Positions 36,375 to 45,895 of a DNA stretch of 64,000 nucleotides are shown one piece after another. The DNA comes from Nocardiopsis sp. ATB16-24 (GTDB lineage: Bacteria; Actinomycetota; Actinomycetes; Streptosporangiales; Streptosporangiaceae), in NCBI RefSeq assembly GCF_030271535.1, contig NZ_JASCXJ010000012.1:107181-171180 (forward strand). The letters are read 5' to 3'. Below the pieces are notes generated by a model. It did not search any database. It was not told the DNA's origin and worked only from the letters and a program-made list of their open reading frames with translations. Numbering within the stretch: the stretch's first letter is position 1; each line of letters starts with the position of its first letter. A program made the position numbers and the translations under genes.

Positions 36375-37898
36375 TCACCACGTTCGTCCCGACCACAGCG
36401 CGAAGGCATAGGCCGTCTCCTCCTCACCGGGGCGTTCCCGGTCGCCGAGGTCGGCCAGGGTCCACGCCACCCTCAGTGCCCTGTCCACTCCCCGGGCGCT
36501 GATCTGCCCCAGGTCCATGGCCCGGCCGAGCACCCTCAGCGCGGCGGGCTCCACCGGAAACTCCCTGCGCAACAACGCCCCCGGGACGGCCGCGTTGGTC
36601 CTCCAAGGTGTGTGCGCCAGCCGCTCGGTGGCACGGGCTCGGGCCCTCTCCACCCGGGCGGCCACCACCTCCGAGGACTCGGCGAAGGCACGGTCGGCGA
36701 GCAACTCGGCCCTGGACACCGGTGGCAGTTCGACCTTGAGGTCGATCCGGTCCAACAGCGGACCCGACAGTCGCGAGAGGTAGCGTTGCCGCTCCCCGGC
36801 CGGACAGGTGCACAGCGGACCGGGTTTGGCACAGGGGCAGGGGTTGGCCGCCATCACCAACTGGAAGCGGGCCGGGAAGGTGACGGTGGCCGCCGCCCGG
36901 GCCAGGACCACCTCGCCCCGTTCCAGGGGCTCGCGCAGGGAATCGAGTACTCCACGTGCGAACTGGGGCGCCTCGTCGACGAACAGCACGCCGTGGTGGG
37001 CCTTGGAGACCCAACCGGGAGCGGGGTGACCACTGCCCCCGCCGATGATGGCGGCCCGGGTGGAGGTGTGGTGCGGCGCGGCGAAGGGCGGCACGGTGAC
37101 CAGGGGAGAACCCGAGGGCAAGGTGCCCGCCACCGAGTGGATGGCGGTGGCCTCCAACGCCTCCTCCGGACGCAGTCGGGGCAGCACGCCGGGAAGCCGT
37201 TCGGCCAACAGGCTCTTGCCGGTGCCCGGGGCCCCCAGCATCATGAGGTTGTGGCCCCCCGCCGCGGCGATCTCCACCGCACGGCGCGCGACCGGCTGTC
37301 CCAGCACGTCGGCCAAGTCGGGGCCCCGGTCGCGGGGTTCCCGTGGCCTGGGCACGGACTCCTCGGGGTCCTGTGGGAGTTCCTCCCCGCGCAGCCATCC
37401 GCACAGCTCCGCCAGGCTGCCCACCGCCGTGACCTCGATGTCGGGCACGAGTCGGGCCTCGGCGGCGTTGTCCCGGGAGACGACGAAGGCGCGGTGGCCC
37501 TGCTCGGCCGCCGACACCACCGCGGGGAGGACCCCCCGCACCGGCCGGGCCCGTCCGTCCAGACCCAGTTCGGCGATGAGCACGGTGTCCCGCAACCGGT
37601 CCACCGGTACCGCCCCCGTCGAGGCCAGGACCGCGCCCGCGATGGCCAGGTCGAACAGGCTGCCCGCCTTGGGCAGGCTGGCCGGGGACAGGCTGATGAC
37701 GATCTGGCCGCTGGGCCAGTCCTCGCCGCTGTTGACCACGGCCGCGCGGATGCGGTCCCGGGCCTCGCGCAGTGCGGCGTCGGGCAACCCCACCAGGGTC
37801 ACCCCGTGGTCGCCGCCGCCCAGGTGCACCTCCACCTCGACGACGTGCCCCTGGACTCCCAGCAGGGTGATGCAGCGGGTGCGGGCGAGCGTCATCAT
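36375..37898 (-). CDS. comM: ComM / YifB Mg-chelatase-like AAA+ ATPase
   Basis: This 507-residue protein begins with the Lon-protease-like fold of the ChlI subfamily (VEVHLGGGDHGVTLVGLPDAA). The AAA+ module follows with Walker A GAPGTGKSLLAE, Walker B GVLFVDEAPQF and a sensor region near ANPCPCAKPG; the C-terminal domain carries Arg finger candidates. ComM is a helicase that promotes branch migration during integration of transforming DNA. The ATG overlaps the yraN stop (ATGA type, 37895-37898). Confidence 0.95.
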   Translation of the reverse strand: MMTLARTRCITLLGVQGHVVEVEVHLGGGDHGVTLVGLPDAALREARDRIRAAVVNSGEDWPSGQIVISLSPASLPKAGSLFDLAIAGAVLASTGAVPVDRLRDTVLIAELGLDGRARPVRGVLPAVVSAAEQGHRAFVVSRDNAAEARLVPDIEVTAVGSLAELCGWLRGEELPQDPEESVPRPREPRDRGPDLADVLGQPVARRAVEIAAAGGHNLMMLGAPGTGKSLLAERLPGVLPRLRPEEALEATAIHSVAGTLPSGSPLVTVPPFAAPHHTSTRAAIIGGGSGHPAPGWVSKAHHGVLFVDEAPQFARGVLDSLREPLERGEVVLARAAATVTFPARFQLVMAANPCPCAKPGPLCTCPAGERQRYLSRLSGPLLDRIDLKVELPPVSRAELLADRAFAESSEVVAARVERARARATERLAHTPWRTNAAVPGALLRREFPVEPAALRVLGRAMDLGQISARGVDRALRVAWTLADLGDRERPGEEETAYAFALWSGRTW

Positions 37899-38260
37899 GC
37901 CAGCCCCCGTTCGTGGGAGACGAACACGCGCCCGCCGCTGAGCAGCACGCAGACACCGTCCACCCGCAGGGGGTACGGGGGGACCCGGTGTCGGACGGCC
38001 CAGGCGTGGCCGAGCAGACGCAGGCGACGACGTTTGTCCGGGGTGATCGCCTCCACCGGATGTCCGTACCGCAGGCCGGTGCGGGTCTTGACCTCGGCGA
38101 CGACCAGGACGGGGCCGTCCCTGGCCACGATGTCGATCTCTCCCGCCGGGACACGCCAGTTACGTGCGATCACCCGCATGCCCGCACGGCGGAGGAAGAC
38201 CACGGCGAGTTCCTCGCCGTGGTCCCCCAGGTTCCTTCGGTATCGGGCCCACCGCTCCAA
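37895..38260 (-). CDS. YraN family (UPF0102) putative endonuclease
   Basis: This 121-residue protein has the PD-(D/E)xK-like core RNWRVPAGEIDIVARDG and VVAEVKTRTGLRYG, where E-I-D and E-V-K hold the acidic and lysine residues of the nuclease fold. No function has been firmly assigned to the family; a role in processing DNA with ComM and DprA is plausible from the constant neighbourhood. It is coupled to comM by overlap and is the first gene of the trio. Confidence 0.93.
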   Translation of the reverse strand: MERWARYRRNLGDHGEELAVVFLRRAGMRVIARNWRVPAGEIDIVARDGPVLVVAEVKTRTGLRYGHPVEAITPDKRRRLRLLGHAWAVRHRVPPYPLRVDGVCVLLSGGRVFVSHERGLA

Positions 38261-38351
38261 GGTCGACCACCTCCCGTCACAACGGTCGGTGATCGACGCT
38301 CACTTCACCAGAGCGGAGCCGTTCCTGTGGACGACCGCGCGGGGCCGGGGA

Positions 38352-38681
38352 TCAGCCCCGGTCACCGCCGTCGGTGGGCGGCATCTCCAGGTCGGCCTTC
38401 GTGATCTCCTCGACGTTGACGTCCTTGAACGTCACCACGCGCACGTTGCGGACGAATCTGGCCGGACGGTACATGTCCCAGACCCAGGCGTCCTCCATCA
38501 CGACCTCGAAATACATCTCCCCGTTCTCGGTCGAACGCGGCTGGAGGTCGACATGGTTGGTCAGGTAGAAGCGTCGTTCGGTCTCCACGACGTAACTGAA
38601 CAGCCCGACGACGTCCCGGTACTCGCGATAGAGCTGGAGCTCCATCTCGGCCTCGTACTTCTCCAGGTCCTCAGAACTCAT
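38352..38681 (-). CDS. DUF2469 family protein (actinobacterial)
   Basis: This 109-residue, highly acidic, conserved actinobacterial protein of unknown function begins SSEDLEKYEAEMELQLYREY and has TNHVDLQPRSTENG and DAWVWDMYRPARFV, typical of DUF2469. No signal peptide, membrane segment or metal motif is visible. The ATG at 38681 matches the family start; the in-frame upstream extension is Arg/Pro-rich and non-family. In many actinobacteria it lies next to rnhB, which is missing here. Confidence 0.92.
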   Translation of the reverse strand: MSSEDLEKYEAEMELQLYREYRDVVGLFSYVVETERRFYLTNHVDLQPRSTENGEMYFEVVMEDAWVWDMYRPARFVRNVRVVTFKDVNVEEITKADLEMPPTDGGDRG

Positions 38682-38948
38682 GCACGCGCTCGCTTTCGTC
38701 GCACTCTCCGGTCGCGTGTGCCGCTCCCCTTCCACTGGACACCGCCACCGCGCGGGTTGTTCCCCCACGGTGGTCCCGCGGCGAGGAACGCCGATACGAT
38801 CCAGCTCCATCATGCGTCACAGAAGGGGCTCGTGTACCCGGTCGGGCGGATTTCCTTCGGCTGATCGGGGGGGACGGGGCCCGTGACAGGACCCTGTCCG
38901 TACCCTCGCCGAAGCGCTTCGCCCACGACACCGAGGGGAGCGAGCACC

Positions 38949-39830
38949 TCACCCCTCGGCGGTGTCCAGTTCCTTGAGGGACTCCGGTGCGCTCAGGAAA
39001 CCGGCCTGGCCGAACGGCCAGATGATCACGAACGCCCGGCCGACCACGTGGTCGATGGGCACCGCCCCGCCGCCGGGGTTGTTCTGGTTCAGCCGTGAGT
39101 CGGAGGAGATCGCCCGGTGGTCCCCCATCAGCCACAGGTGGCCCTCGGGCACCTCGATCGGTCCGAACTCCGTATGGCTGGCCACACTGCCGGGATAGAG
39201 GTAGTCGTCCTCCTCCAGGGGGATCCCGTTGACCATGACGCGGTTCTGCTCGTCACAGCACTCCACGGTGTCGCCCGGCAGGCCGATCACCCGCTTGATG
39301 TACTCCTTGCCCGTGGGGGCCGCCCCCAACTGCTGCTGTAGCCAGGTGAAGGCTCCCGAGACCGGGTTGGTCGGTTCGGGAACCGAGACCGTGTTCGGAT
39401 CGTCCCATGATCCGTCGCCGTTGAAGACGACCACCTCGCCGCGCTCGATGTCGCGGATCTGGTAGACGACCTTGTTGACGAGGACGCGGTCCCCGACCAG
39501 CAGCGTGTTCTCCATCGAGGTGGAGGGGATGTAGAAGGCCTGCACCAGCCAGGTCCTGATCACGAACGCCAACACTAAGGCGATCACGATCAGGATGGGG
39601 AGTTCCTTCCAGAAGGACCCCTTCTTCTCGCTGCTCTGGGACTTGCTCATCTTGGTGGCCGCCTTCTCCTCCGATCCCTGGTCACCGGCTTCGGAGACAC
39701 CACTGGCTCCCGGGGGCACGCCGTGCTCCCGGGAGCCAGTGGCGGAGCCGTGCTGCTCCTTCGGTCCCGACCGGGCGGAATCCTCGTCCTGAACCCCGTC
39801 CGAGCCGAGGTCCTCATCGTCTTTGTTCAT
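38949..39830 (-). CDS. lepB: Signal peptidase I
   Basis: This 293-residue protein has an acidic low-complexity cytoplasmic tail (~70 residues) and one membrane anchor (about 78-95). The catalytic Ser is S105 in PSTSM and the catalytic Lys is K179 in YIKRVIGLPGD; box E is MGDHRAISSDSR. It cuts signal peptides from Sec and Tat exported proteins at the outer face of the membrane. Many actinomycetes carry several tandem lepB genes here; only one is present in this window. The ATG at 39830 is preferred over an upstream frame of Cys/Arg-rich residues. Confidence 0.96.
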   Translation of the reverse strand: MNKDDEDLGSDGVQDEDSARSGPKEQHGSATGSREHGVPPGASGVSEAGDQGSEEKAATKMSKSQSSEKKGSFWKELPILIVIALVLAFVIRTWLVQAFYIPSTSMENTLLVGDRVLVNKVVYQIRDIERGEVVVFNGDGSWDDPNTVSVPEPTNPVSGAFTWLQQQLGAAPTGKEYIKRVIGLPGDTVECCDEQNRVMVNGIPLEEDDYLYPGSVASHTEFGPIEVPEGHLWLMGDHRAISSDSRLNQNNPGGGAVPIDHVVGRAFVIIWPFGQAGFLSAPESLKELDTAEG

Positions 39831-39906
39831 CGAGCCGAAGCCTATCCTGCAACCCGTCGGGCACACAGGGTTTCGGTCCGTGGGAAGACGCGTCGGACGG
39901 CGCCGC

Positions 39907-40266
39907 CTACTTGGCCGCGGGCTCGCGGCGCTCGCGGATGCGGGAGGCCTTGCCCCGCAGGTCGCGCAGGTAGTACAGCTTGGCGCGGCGCACACGACCG
40001 CGGGCGGCGACCTCGTACTTCTCGATGGCCGGGGTGTGGATGGGGAAGGTGCGCTCCACGCCCACGCCGTAGCTCACCTTGCGGACGGTGAAGGTCTCGC
40101 GGCTGCCCGAACCCTGGCGTCGGATGACCACACCCTTGAACACCTGGACACGGGTACGGTTGCCCTCGGTCACACGGACGTGGACGTTGAGGGTGTCACC
40201 CGGACGGAACTCCGGGACGTCGGAACGCAGCTGGGCCTTCTCCAGCTCCTGAATGGCGGTGTGCAT
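39907..40266 (-). CDS. rplS: 50S ribosomal protein L19
   Basis: This 119-residue protein starts [19 protein letters not shown], then shows [29 protein letters not shown] and [15 protein letters not shown], all standard L19. The ATG at 40266 has AGGA spaced eight bases upstream. An ATG five codons earlier (40281) is less like the family. It sits downstream of trmD with a 184-base spacer that may hold its own promoter. Confidence 0.98.
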   Translation of the reverse strand: MHTAIQELEKAQLRSDVPEFRPGDTLNVHVRVTEGNRTRVQVFKGVVIRRQGSGSRETFTVRKVSYGVGVERTFPIHTPAIEKYEVAARGRVRRAKLYYLRDLRGKASRIRERREPAAK

Positions 40267-40450
40267 CTGGCGAATCCTCATCGATAGCGCTCCGCGTCCT
40301 GTCCCCGTCGGGGGAGGGGTGCGCGGGCGAGGGACCTACATGGGTCTGAACTTGCGAACCGCCCGGGTGACCGTCACAGAGGCCGACGTCGTGCCGCCGG
40401 CATGCGGATGCCACCGGTCACCAGGGGGAACCCGTACAGTCTGCCACATC

Positions 40451-41215
40451 TCAGGTGGCGTCTCGAACGGTCTCCTCCGCCAGGATCTCCCGGTCGCGCC
40501 GGTCCAGGGCCTCCTCCGGCAGCGCCTCGACCAGGTCGGGGCGGTTGCGCGCGGTCTTGCGCAGGGCCTGGTCACGGCGCCAACGGTCCACGGCCCCGTG
40601 GTTGCCCGACAGCAGTACCGGTGGTACCTCCTGGCCCCGCCAGGTGGCGGGCTTGGTGTAGACCGGCCCCTCCACCAGGTTCTCCATACCGCCGGAGGCG
40701 AAGGAGTCCTGCACCACGGACTCGGTGTTGCCCAGCACCCCCGGCAGCAGCCTGGTGATCGCCTCCACCATGACCAGGGTCGCGGACTCCCCGCCGTTGA
40801 GCACGTAGTCGCCGATGCTGATCTCCTCGACCGGCATCCGCCCGGCCGCGTCGACCGCGACCCGGGAGTCGATGCCCTCGTACCTGCCGCACCCGAAGAC
40901 CAGCCACTCCTCCTTGGCCAGCCGCTCGGCGTCCGCCTGCCGGAAGGGACGACCGCTGGGGGTGGGCAGGATCAGGCGGGCGGGTCCGCCGGCCACGACC
41001 TCGTCGAGTGCCTCACCCCATGGTTCGGGCTTCATCACCATGCCGGGGCCACCGCCGTAGGGGGTGTCGTCCACGGTGTTGTGCCGGTCGTGGGTCCAGG
41101 TGCGCAGGTCGTGCACCCGCACGTCGAGCAGGCCGGACGCGCGGGCCTTCCCGATCAGGGACAGTTCCAGGGGACCGAAGTAGTCGGGGAAGATGCTGAT
41201 GATGTCGATGCGCAC
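40451..41215 (-). CDS. trmD: tRNA (guanine-N1-)-methyltransferase
   Basis: This 254-residue SPOUT-class enzyme methylates N1 of G37 in tRNAs, preventing +1 frameshifting. It has [12 protein letters not shown] at the N-terminus, [16 protein letters not shown], and the knotted SAM site [11 protein letters not shown] with [12 protein letters not shown]. The GTG at 41215 is the start, 11 bases after rimM. The C-terminal region continues with the family-typical [17 protein letters not shown]. Confidence 0.97.
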   Translation of the reverse strand: MRIDIISIFPDYFGPLELSLIGKARASGLLDVRVHDLRTWTHDRHNTVDDTPYGGGPGMVMKPEPWGEALDEVVAGGPARLILPTPSGRPFRQADAERLAKEEWLVFGCGRYEGIDSRVAVDAAGRMPVEEISIGDYVLNGGESATLVMVEAITRLLPGVLGNTESVVQDSFASGGMENLVEGPVYTKPATWRGQEVPPVLLSGNHGAVDRWRRDQALRKTARNRPDLVEALPEEALDRRDREILAEETVRDAT

Positions 41216-41226
41216 GGTGTGCTTCC

Positions 41227-41739
41227 TCAGTCGGCGAGGTCGAGCAGACCGGCCGGCGGGTCCAGGACGATACGGCCCCCGGCCACGTCGACCTCGGGCA
41301 CCAGCGCGGCCACGAAGGGCACGAGTACCTCACCGCCTCCGTCCGTGGTGATCACCAACAGGTCCTGTGCGTGGTGGAGGACGTCCTCCACCGTGCCGAC
41401 CGTCTCCCCCTCGGTGGTGACCGCGCTCAGGCCGATGAGCTCGTGGTCGTGGAACTCGTCCGGGTCGTCCAAGGGGGCGATGTCCGCGGAGTCCACGTAC
41501 AGGGCGGTGCCGCGCAGGGCCTCGGCCGCGTCGCGGTCGTCCACACCCTTGAAGCGCACCAGCAGACGCCCGCTGTGGCGGCGGGTGGAGGTGACCGTCA
41601 GCGGGCCGACCTCGGCGGAGTCGGTCTCCAGGACGGAGCCGTCGGCGAACCGGGCCTCGGGGTCGTCCGTGCGCACGTCGACGGCGACATCGCCACGGAT
41701 GCCGTGGGCGCGACCGATCCGGCCGACAACGAGTCGCAT
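41227..41739 (-). CDS. rimM: Ribosome maturation factor RimM
   Basis: This 170-residue protein has the N-terminal [17 protein letters not shown] and the C-terminal PRC-barrel part with [15 protein letters not shown] and [18 protein letters not shown]. It helps 16S rRNA processing at the 30S head, binding S19. The ATG is followed by RLVVGRIG, the expected family start. It precedes trmD by 11 bases and follows khpA across a 102-base spacer containing a hairpin. Confidence 0.97.
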   Translation of the reverse strand: MRLVVGRIGRAHGIRGDVAVDVRTDDPEARFADGSVLETDSAEVGPLTVTSTRRHSGRLLVRFKGVDDRDAAEALRGTALYVDSADIAPLDDPDEFHDHELIGLSAVTTEGETVGTVEDVLHHAQDLLVITTDGGGEVLVPFVAALVPEVDVAGGRIVLDPPAGLLDLAD

Positions 41740-41799
41740 GGGAACTCCCGTTCTTGTACCCGTACACGGGGAGGAGCCGGGCCGTCTTCGGGCACGGCT

Positions 41800-41831
41800 G
41801 GGGGCGCCGCCCGCGAACGGTCGGCGCCCCC
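41800..41831 (-). terminator. Hairpin between khpA and rimM
   Basis: Nine-base arms (GGGGGCGCC and GGCGCCCCC) with a 14-base loop lie 10 bases past the khpA stop region. It may be a terminator or an internal attenuator splitting rpsP-khpA from rimM-trmD. Confidence 0.45.
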
Positions 41832-41841
41832 GTGAGGCGCG

Positions 41842-42084
41842 TCAGCGCACTTCGTGAAGGTCCAGCAGGTCCACGCGGACGTAGCGGCCCCCGGCCAGGG
41901 AGCCGATGACGGTCCGCAGAGCCTTGGCCGTGCGGCCGTTGCGACCGATCACCTTGCCCAGGTCGTCGGGGTGGACCCTGACCTCCAGGACTTTGCCCTT
42001 GCGGAGCCTCTTGGCTCTGACCTGGACGTCGTCGGAGTTCGCAACGATCCCCTTCACGAGGTGCTCCAGCGCCTCTTCAAGCAC
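41842..42084 (-). CDS. khpA: KH-domain RNA-binding protein KhpA
   Basis: This 80-residue KH-domain protein starts LEEALEHLVKGIVA and has the GxxG loop in GKVIGRNGRTAKALR. KhpA (YlqC) binds RNA and partners KhpB/Jag in Gram-positive bacteria. The GTG start lies immediately after the rpsP stop and shares its ribosome site with the rpsP end, so translation is probably coupled. The rpsP-khpA-rimM-trmD order is conserved. Confidence 0.94.
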   Translation of the reverse strand: MLEEALEHLVKGIVANSDDVQVRAKRLRKGKVLEVRVHPDDLGKVIGRNGRTAKALRTVIGSLAGGRYVRVDLLDLHEVR

Positions 42085-42085
42085 G

Positions 42086-42541
42086 TCAGGCCTCGCCCTC
42101 GGACTTCTCAGTCTCGGCGGTCTCGGCGGGCTTGTCCGCCTTCTCCGCCTTCTTCTCGGACTTCTTGGCGGTCTTCTTGCCCTCGGATCCGGGGAGCACG
42201 AGCTCCTTCAGAGCGGCCTGGAAGGCGGCTTCCTTGGCCTCGGGGTCCTTGGGCTCGGCGACCTGGAGCGGAGCGGGGGCGGGAAGGCCCCTGAACTTCT
42301 GCCAGTCACCGGTCTTGCGCAGGAGGACCTTGACCGCGTCGGAGGGCTGGGCCCCCACGGACAGCCAGTACTGGACCCGCTCGGAGTCGACCTCGATGAG
42401 GCTCGGGTGCTCCTTGGGGTGGTACTTGCCGACCTCCTCGATCGCCTTGCCGTCACGCTTGTTGCGGGCGTCGGCGACGATGATGCGGTACTGGGGCGTA
42501 CGGATCTTGCCCATACGCTTGAGCTTCAGTTTGACAGCCAC
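42086..42541 (-). CDS. rpsP: 30S ribosomal protein S16 with long C-terminal tail
   Basis: This protein is 151 residues against about 80-90 for typical S16. The body ([21 protein letters not shown] through [17 protein letters not shown]) is standard. The ~65-residue tail is Lys/Glu/Ala-rich ([19 protein letters not shown]), a feature of actinobacterial S16. It is the first gene of rpsP-khpA-rimM-trmD, preceded by a ~416-base region that should hold the promoter. Confidence 0.97.
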   Translation of the reverse strand: MAVKLKLKRMGKIRTPQYRIIVADARNKRDGKAIEEVGKYHPKEHPSLIEVDSERVQYWLSVGAQPSDAVKVLLRKTGDWQKFRGLPAPAPLQVAEPKDPEAKEAAFQAALKELVLPGSEGKKTAKKSEKKAEKADKPAETAETEKSEGEA

Positions 42542-42957
42542 TGGAGTGGTCTTCTCCCGATTAACGGCGTGGTGCGCCCGGCGGGTAGGCCACGTGGGGT
42601 TGCGGCGCCCGGCGGGACAGACGTGGGTGACGGGCTAGTTAGAGGGCCGGCCCGACACCGTTAGTCAACTCCTCATTGTGCCAGACTCCGACAGGTTCCC
42701 AGGACACCACACCGGGTTCGGGCGGCCCGTCCCCGGAACGTAGACGGGCCGCCTGGCCGGTCTCCCGACCATGCCGTCCGCTCACCGACGAGGCGGGCCC
42801 GGCGGGCCGGCGGCCCGTTCGTGTCCGCGGCGCGGGAGGCGGAGAGCACATCCGCATCCTAGGACATGACCGACGGACGCACACCGAACTCACGGCGTGC
42901 GCCCTTCCCCCGAACACGCCCTCGGCGGGCGGAGGGCGGTCCCTGTGTCCCGTTCCG
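42542..42957. other. 416-base intergenic region between ffh and rpsP
   Basis: It holds the ffh terminator (42721-42753) and the rpsP promoter region to its left. Open frames across it are Arg/Pro-rich and non-family. No SRP RNA or other structured RNA was recognised. A GGCCCGGCGGGCC-type inverted stretch near 42797-42825 may be another hairpin. Confidence 0.5.
42721..42753 (-). terminator. Terminator after ffh
   Basis: Perfect 11-base arms (GGCGGCCCGTC and GACGGGCCGCC, 42721-42731 and 42743-42753) with an 11-base loop lie about 205 bases beyond the ffh stop. Confidence 0.6.
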
Positions 42958-44562
42958 CTACTTCTTGGGAAGCTTGAAGTTCGACAGGTCCGGCATGTTG
43001 GGACCGCCGAAACCGGGCGGAAGCGTGGGCTGTCCGCCGTCCCCACCGCCCAGGCCCGGGGGCAACTGCGGCTGCTGGGCGCCCTCCTCCTGACGGCGTC
43101 GGCGCTCGGCCGCGCGCTCGGCCTCCTGCTGGCGGGCCTTCATCGGGTTACCGCTGCGCTGCTTGCCCTTCTTGGCCTTCTTGCCCTGGGCCTTGGCCTT
43201 CTTGCGGTTACCACCGCCCGCGCCCGGCATCCCGGGCATGCCGGGGATCCCCGGCATGCCGCCGTTCTTCATCTTGCGCATCATCTTCTGCGCCTCGAAG
43301 AAACGGGTGACCAGACCGTTGACATCGCTGACCTGCGTGCCCGAGCCGTTGGCGATACGAAGACGACGCGAGCCGTTGATCATCTTGGGGTTCGCGCGCT
43401 CGGCCGGGGTCATCGACTGGATGATCGCCTGGATACGGTCCAGGTCCTTGTCGTCGATGTTGTCGATCTGCTCACGCATCTGCCCCATACCGGGCATCAT
43501 GCCGAGCAGGTTCCCGATCGGACCGAGCCTGCGGACCATCGACATCTGCTGGAGGAAGTCGTCCAGCGTGAAGTCCTCGTCCGAGGCGATGGTCGAGGCC
43601 ATCTTCTCGACCTCGGCCTCGTCGAAGGTGCGCTGCGCCTGCTCGATGAGCGTGAGCACGTCACCCATGTCCAGGATGCGCGAGGCCATCCGGTCCGGGT
43701 GGAAGAGGTCGAAGTCCTCCAGCTTCTCGCCGGTGGACGCGAACATGATGGGACGGCCGGTGATGTGGCGGATGGACAGGGCCGCACCACCGCGCGCGTC
43801 ACCGTCGAGCTTGGTCAACGCCACCGCGTCGTAGCCGACGCCGTCCAGGAAGGCCTGTGCGGTGTTGACCGCGTCCTGCCCGATCATCGCGTCGACGACG
43901 AAGATGATCTCGTCCGGTTCGACGGCGTCGCGAATGTCCGCGGCCTGCTGCATCATCTCGCTGTCCACACCGAGGCGGCCGGCGGTGTCGATGATGACCA
44001 CGTTGTGGTTGTTGCGGCGCGCGTGCTCGACCGACTCGCGGGCGACCTGGACCGGGTCACCGACGCCGTTGCCCGGTTCGGGCGCGAACACGGGGGTACC
44101 CGCGCGTTCGCCGACCACCTGCAACTGCGTGACGGCGTTGGGTCGCTGTAGGTCGGCGGCGACCAGCAGCGGTGTGTTGCGGTCGGCCGCCAGCCACTTG
44201 GCGAGCTTGCCCGCCAGGGTGGTCTTACCGGCACCTTGCAGACCCGCGAGCATGATCACGGTCGGCGGGTTCTTGGCGAAACGGATCTGTCGGGTCTGGC
44301 CACCGAGGACCTCGACCAGTTCCTCGTTGACGATCTTGATGACCTGCTGCGCCGGGTTGAGGGCCTTGGAGACCTCCTCTCCCCGCGCGCGTTCCTTGAT
44401 CCGTGAGATGAACTCGCGGACCACGGGCAGTGCTACGTCCGCCTCCAGCAGCGCGAGGCGGATCTCCCGCGCGGTCGCGTTGATGTCCTCCTCGGACAGG
44501 CGACCCTTGCCGCGAAGCGAGGAGAAGACCGATGTCAGCCGGTCGGAAAGCGTCTCGAACAC
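42958..44562 (-). CDS. ffh: Signal recognition particle protein (SRP54)
   Basis: This 534-residue protein has an N domain (FETLSDRLTSVFSSLRG), a G domain with GLQGAGKTTLAGKLAKWL, DTAGRLGVD and TKLDGDARGG, and an M domain with a Met-rich segment MMRKMKNGGMPGIPGMPGM. It binds signal peptides and SRP RNA and delivers ribosomes to FtsY. The GTG at 44562 is chosen because the upstream in-frame residues are non-family. A Gly/Pro/Gln-rich tail extends the M domain. It lies behind the lipoprotein gene and its terminator. Confidence 0.97.
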   Translation of the reverse strand: MFETLSDRLTSVFSSLRGKGRLSEEDINATAREIRLALLEADVALPVVREFISRIKERARGEEVSKALNPAQQVIKIVNEELVEVLGGQTRQIRFAKNPPTVIMLAGLQGAGKTTLAGKLAKWLAADRNTPLLVAADLQRPNAVTQLQVVGERAGTPVFAPEPGNGVGDPVQVARESVEHARRNNHNVVIIDTAGRLGVDSEMMQQAADIRDAVEPDEIIFVVDAMIGQDAVNTAQAFLDGVGYDAVALTKLDGDARGGAALSIRHITGRPIMFASTGEKLEDFDLFHPDRMASRILDMGDVLTLIEQAQRTFDEAEVEKMASTIASDEDFTLDDFLQQMSMVRRLGPIGNLLGMMPGMGQMREQIDNIDDKDLDRIQAIIQSMTPAERANPKMINGSRRLRIANGSGTQVSDVNGLVTRFFEAQKMMRKMKNGGMPGIPGMPGMPGAGGGNRKKAKAQGKKAKKGKQRSGNPMKARQQEAERAAERRRRQEEGAQQPQLPPGLGGGDGGQPTLPPGFGGPNMPDLSNFKLPKK

Positions 44563-44653
44563 GAGTGTGGCCAGTCCTTCGTCTCGGAATTGATCTCCCA
44601 GCCTACCCGCCCCGGTCGTCCTGGAGTATCGGCGAGCCGAGGAGGAGACCTCC

Positions 44654-44690
44654 GGTCGGGGGGCGGGGACCACCCCGGCGCGCCCCGACC
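44654..44690 (-). terminator. Terminator after the lipoprotein gene
   Basis: GGTCGGGG (44654-44661) pairs with CCCCGACC (44683-44690), with an inner CGGGG/CCCCG stem. It lies just downstream of the lipoprotein stop. Confidence 0.75.
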
Positions 44691-44698
44691 GCGCGCGG

Positions 44699-45895
44699 TC
44701 AGTCGCCGCTCTCTTCCTCCTCCGGGGAGGAGTCTCCCGACAGGGTGGCCTCGCGCTGCTCGTTGAGGTTGGCCAGCATCTCCTCCTGCCGGCCACCGGT
44801 CAGCCCGCGCGTGGACAGCTTCGACTCGCCCCCGATCTGGTAGGTCTGCGGGTCGGAGCTGACGATCGCGTAATCGGCGCTGCACGACAGGTCCAGGGTG
44901 CCGCCCGCCTCCAGGCTGCCGCTGTCCTGGCAGGTCTGCTCACCGATCTCGTCGTTGCTGAAGGTCACGTCCATGCGCACGTGGACCGTTCCACTGCCGT
45001 CGCCGCCGGCGTCGCGCACGGTGCCGGACCAGGTGCAGTGAGGACCCTCCTCGCACGACATGTCGGGGCTGCCGTCCCAGTTCACCTCGATGCGGGCGTC
45101 CCTGGAGTCGGTCAGCTCCTCCTCCGTGGTCGTGATGATGCCGTCGTAGAGTTCCTCGACCGCGGCGGTGTCTGCCTCCGCCAGGTCCAGGCGGACCTGC
45201 GGTCCGCTCTCGGCCTCCTCGGGGACGAGCTCCTCGATGGCTATGCGCTGGATCTGGTTGGTCTCGGCGTTGATCCACACCTGATCGCGCTCGCCCGCCA
45301 GGTCGATCCGGTAGGTGAGGGTCCCGTCCAGGTTCTCCTCGACCGCCTCCTCCGACTCCAGTTCCTTGCCGCCCAGGATCGCGGACAGCTCCGGTGGGGC
45401 CAGGGTGGCGCTCGGGTCGAACCCCGCCTGCGCGCTGGAGGCGCGCACCCAGTTGCCGTCGAAGTCGTCGAAGTCGGGTCCGAAGACACCCTGGTCGAGC
45501 CAGAAGTCCTCGGCGGCGCGCAGGAAGATCCTGCCGTCCGCGCTGATCACCTCCGCCTCGGCGTCGTTGGCTCGGATCGTGCCGCCGGCCGCTCCGGAGT
45601 CGGCCACGGTCAGGGAGGTGTCACGGATGTCGGAGGAGCCGACGCTGTCGGCCACCTGTCCGGTCGCGGTCAGCGCCGGGTAGGCGGCGAGGTCGGCCAG
45701 GGCCTCCTCCAGGAGCGGAGCCGCGGCGACCGGCTCGGCGGCCTCGGGGCTGGGCTCCTCCTCGGCCTCGCCCCCCGAACGCAGACCGCTGAGGTCGATG
45801 GAGCATCCGGCCAGACCGAGCGCGAGGACCGTGCCCGCGGCGGCGGACGCGACGCGCGCGCCCCTGCGACCCCTGATATGACTAACCGGCGCCAT
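44699..45895 (-). CDS. Secreted lipoprotein, LppX/LprG-like fold possible
   Basis: This 398-residue protein has a lipoprotein signal: Arg-rich start, hydrophobic core and lipobox LGLAGC. The Cys is near residue 32 and would be lipidated after cleavage. A Glu/Pro/Ala linker follows, then repeated segments that resemble LppX/LprAFG lipid-binding lipoproteins in pattern only. A second part carries four Cys residues (EEGPHCTW, EQTCQDSG and others) that could form disulfides outside the cell. I cannot assign a function. The ATG at 45895 has AGGAGGCAAG immediately before. It is a single-gene unit ending at a clear hairpin, upstream of ffh. Confidence 0.8.
   Translation of the reverse strand: MAPVSHIRGRRGARVASAAAGTVLALGLAGCSIDLSGLRSGGEAEEEPSPEAAEPVAAAPLLEEALADLAAYPALTATGQVADSVGSSDIRDTSLTVADSGAAGGTIRANDAEAEVISADGRIFLRAAEDFWLDQGVFGPDFDDFDGNWVRASSAQAGFDPSATLAPPELSAILGGKELESEEAVEENLDGTLTYRIDLAGERDQVWINAETNQIQRIAIEELVPEEAESGPQVRLDLAEADTAAVEELYDGIITTTEEELTDSRDARIEVNWDGSPDMSCEEGPHCTWSGTVRDAGGDGSGTVHVRMDVTFSNDEIGEQTCQDSGSLEAGGTLDLSCSADYAIVSSDPQTYQIGGESKLSTRGLTGGRQEEMLANLNEQREATLSGDSSPEEEESGD

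Noticed and set aside
42639..43046. Open frame of 135 residues antisense to rpsP/ffh spacing
   Set aside because: Arg/Pro/Ser-rich shadow composition, overlaps the ffh end and terminator, and has no ribosome site or family.
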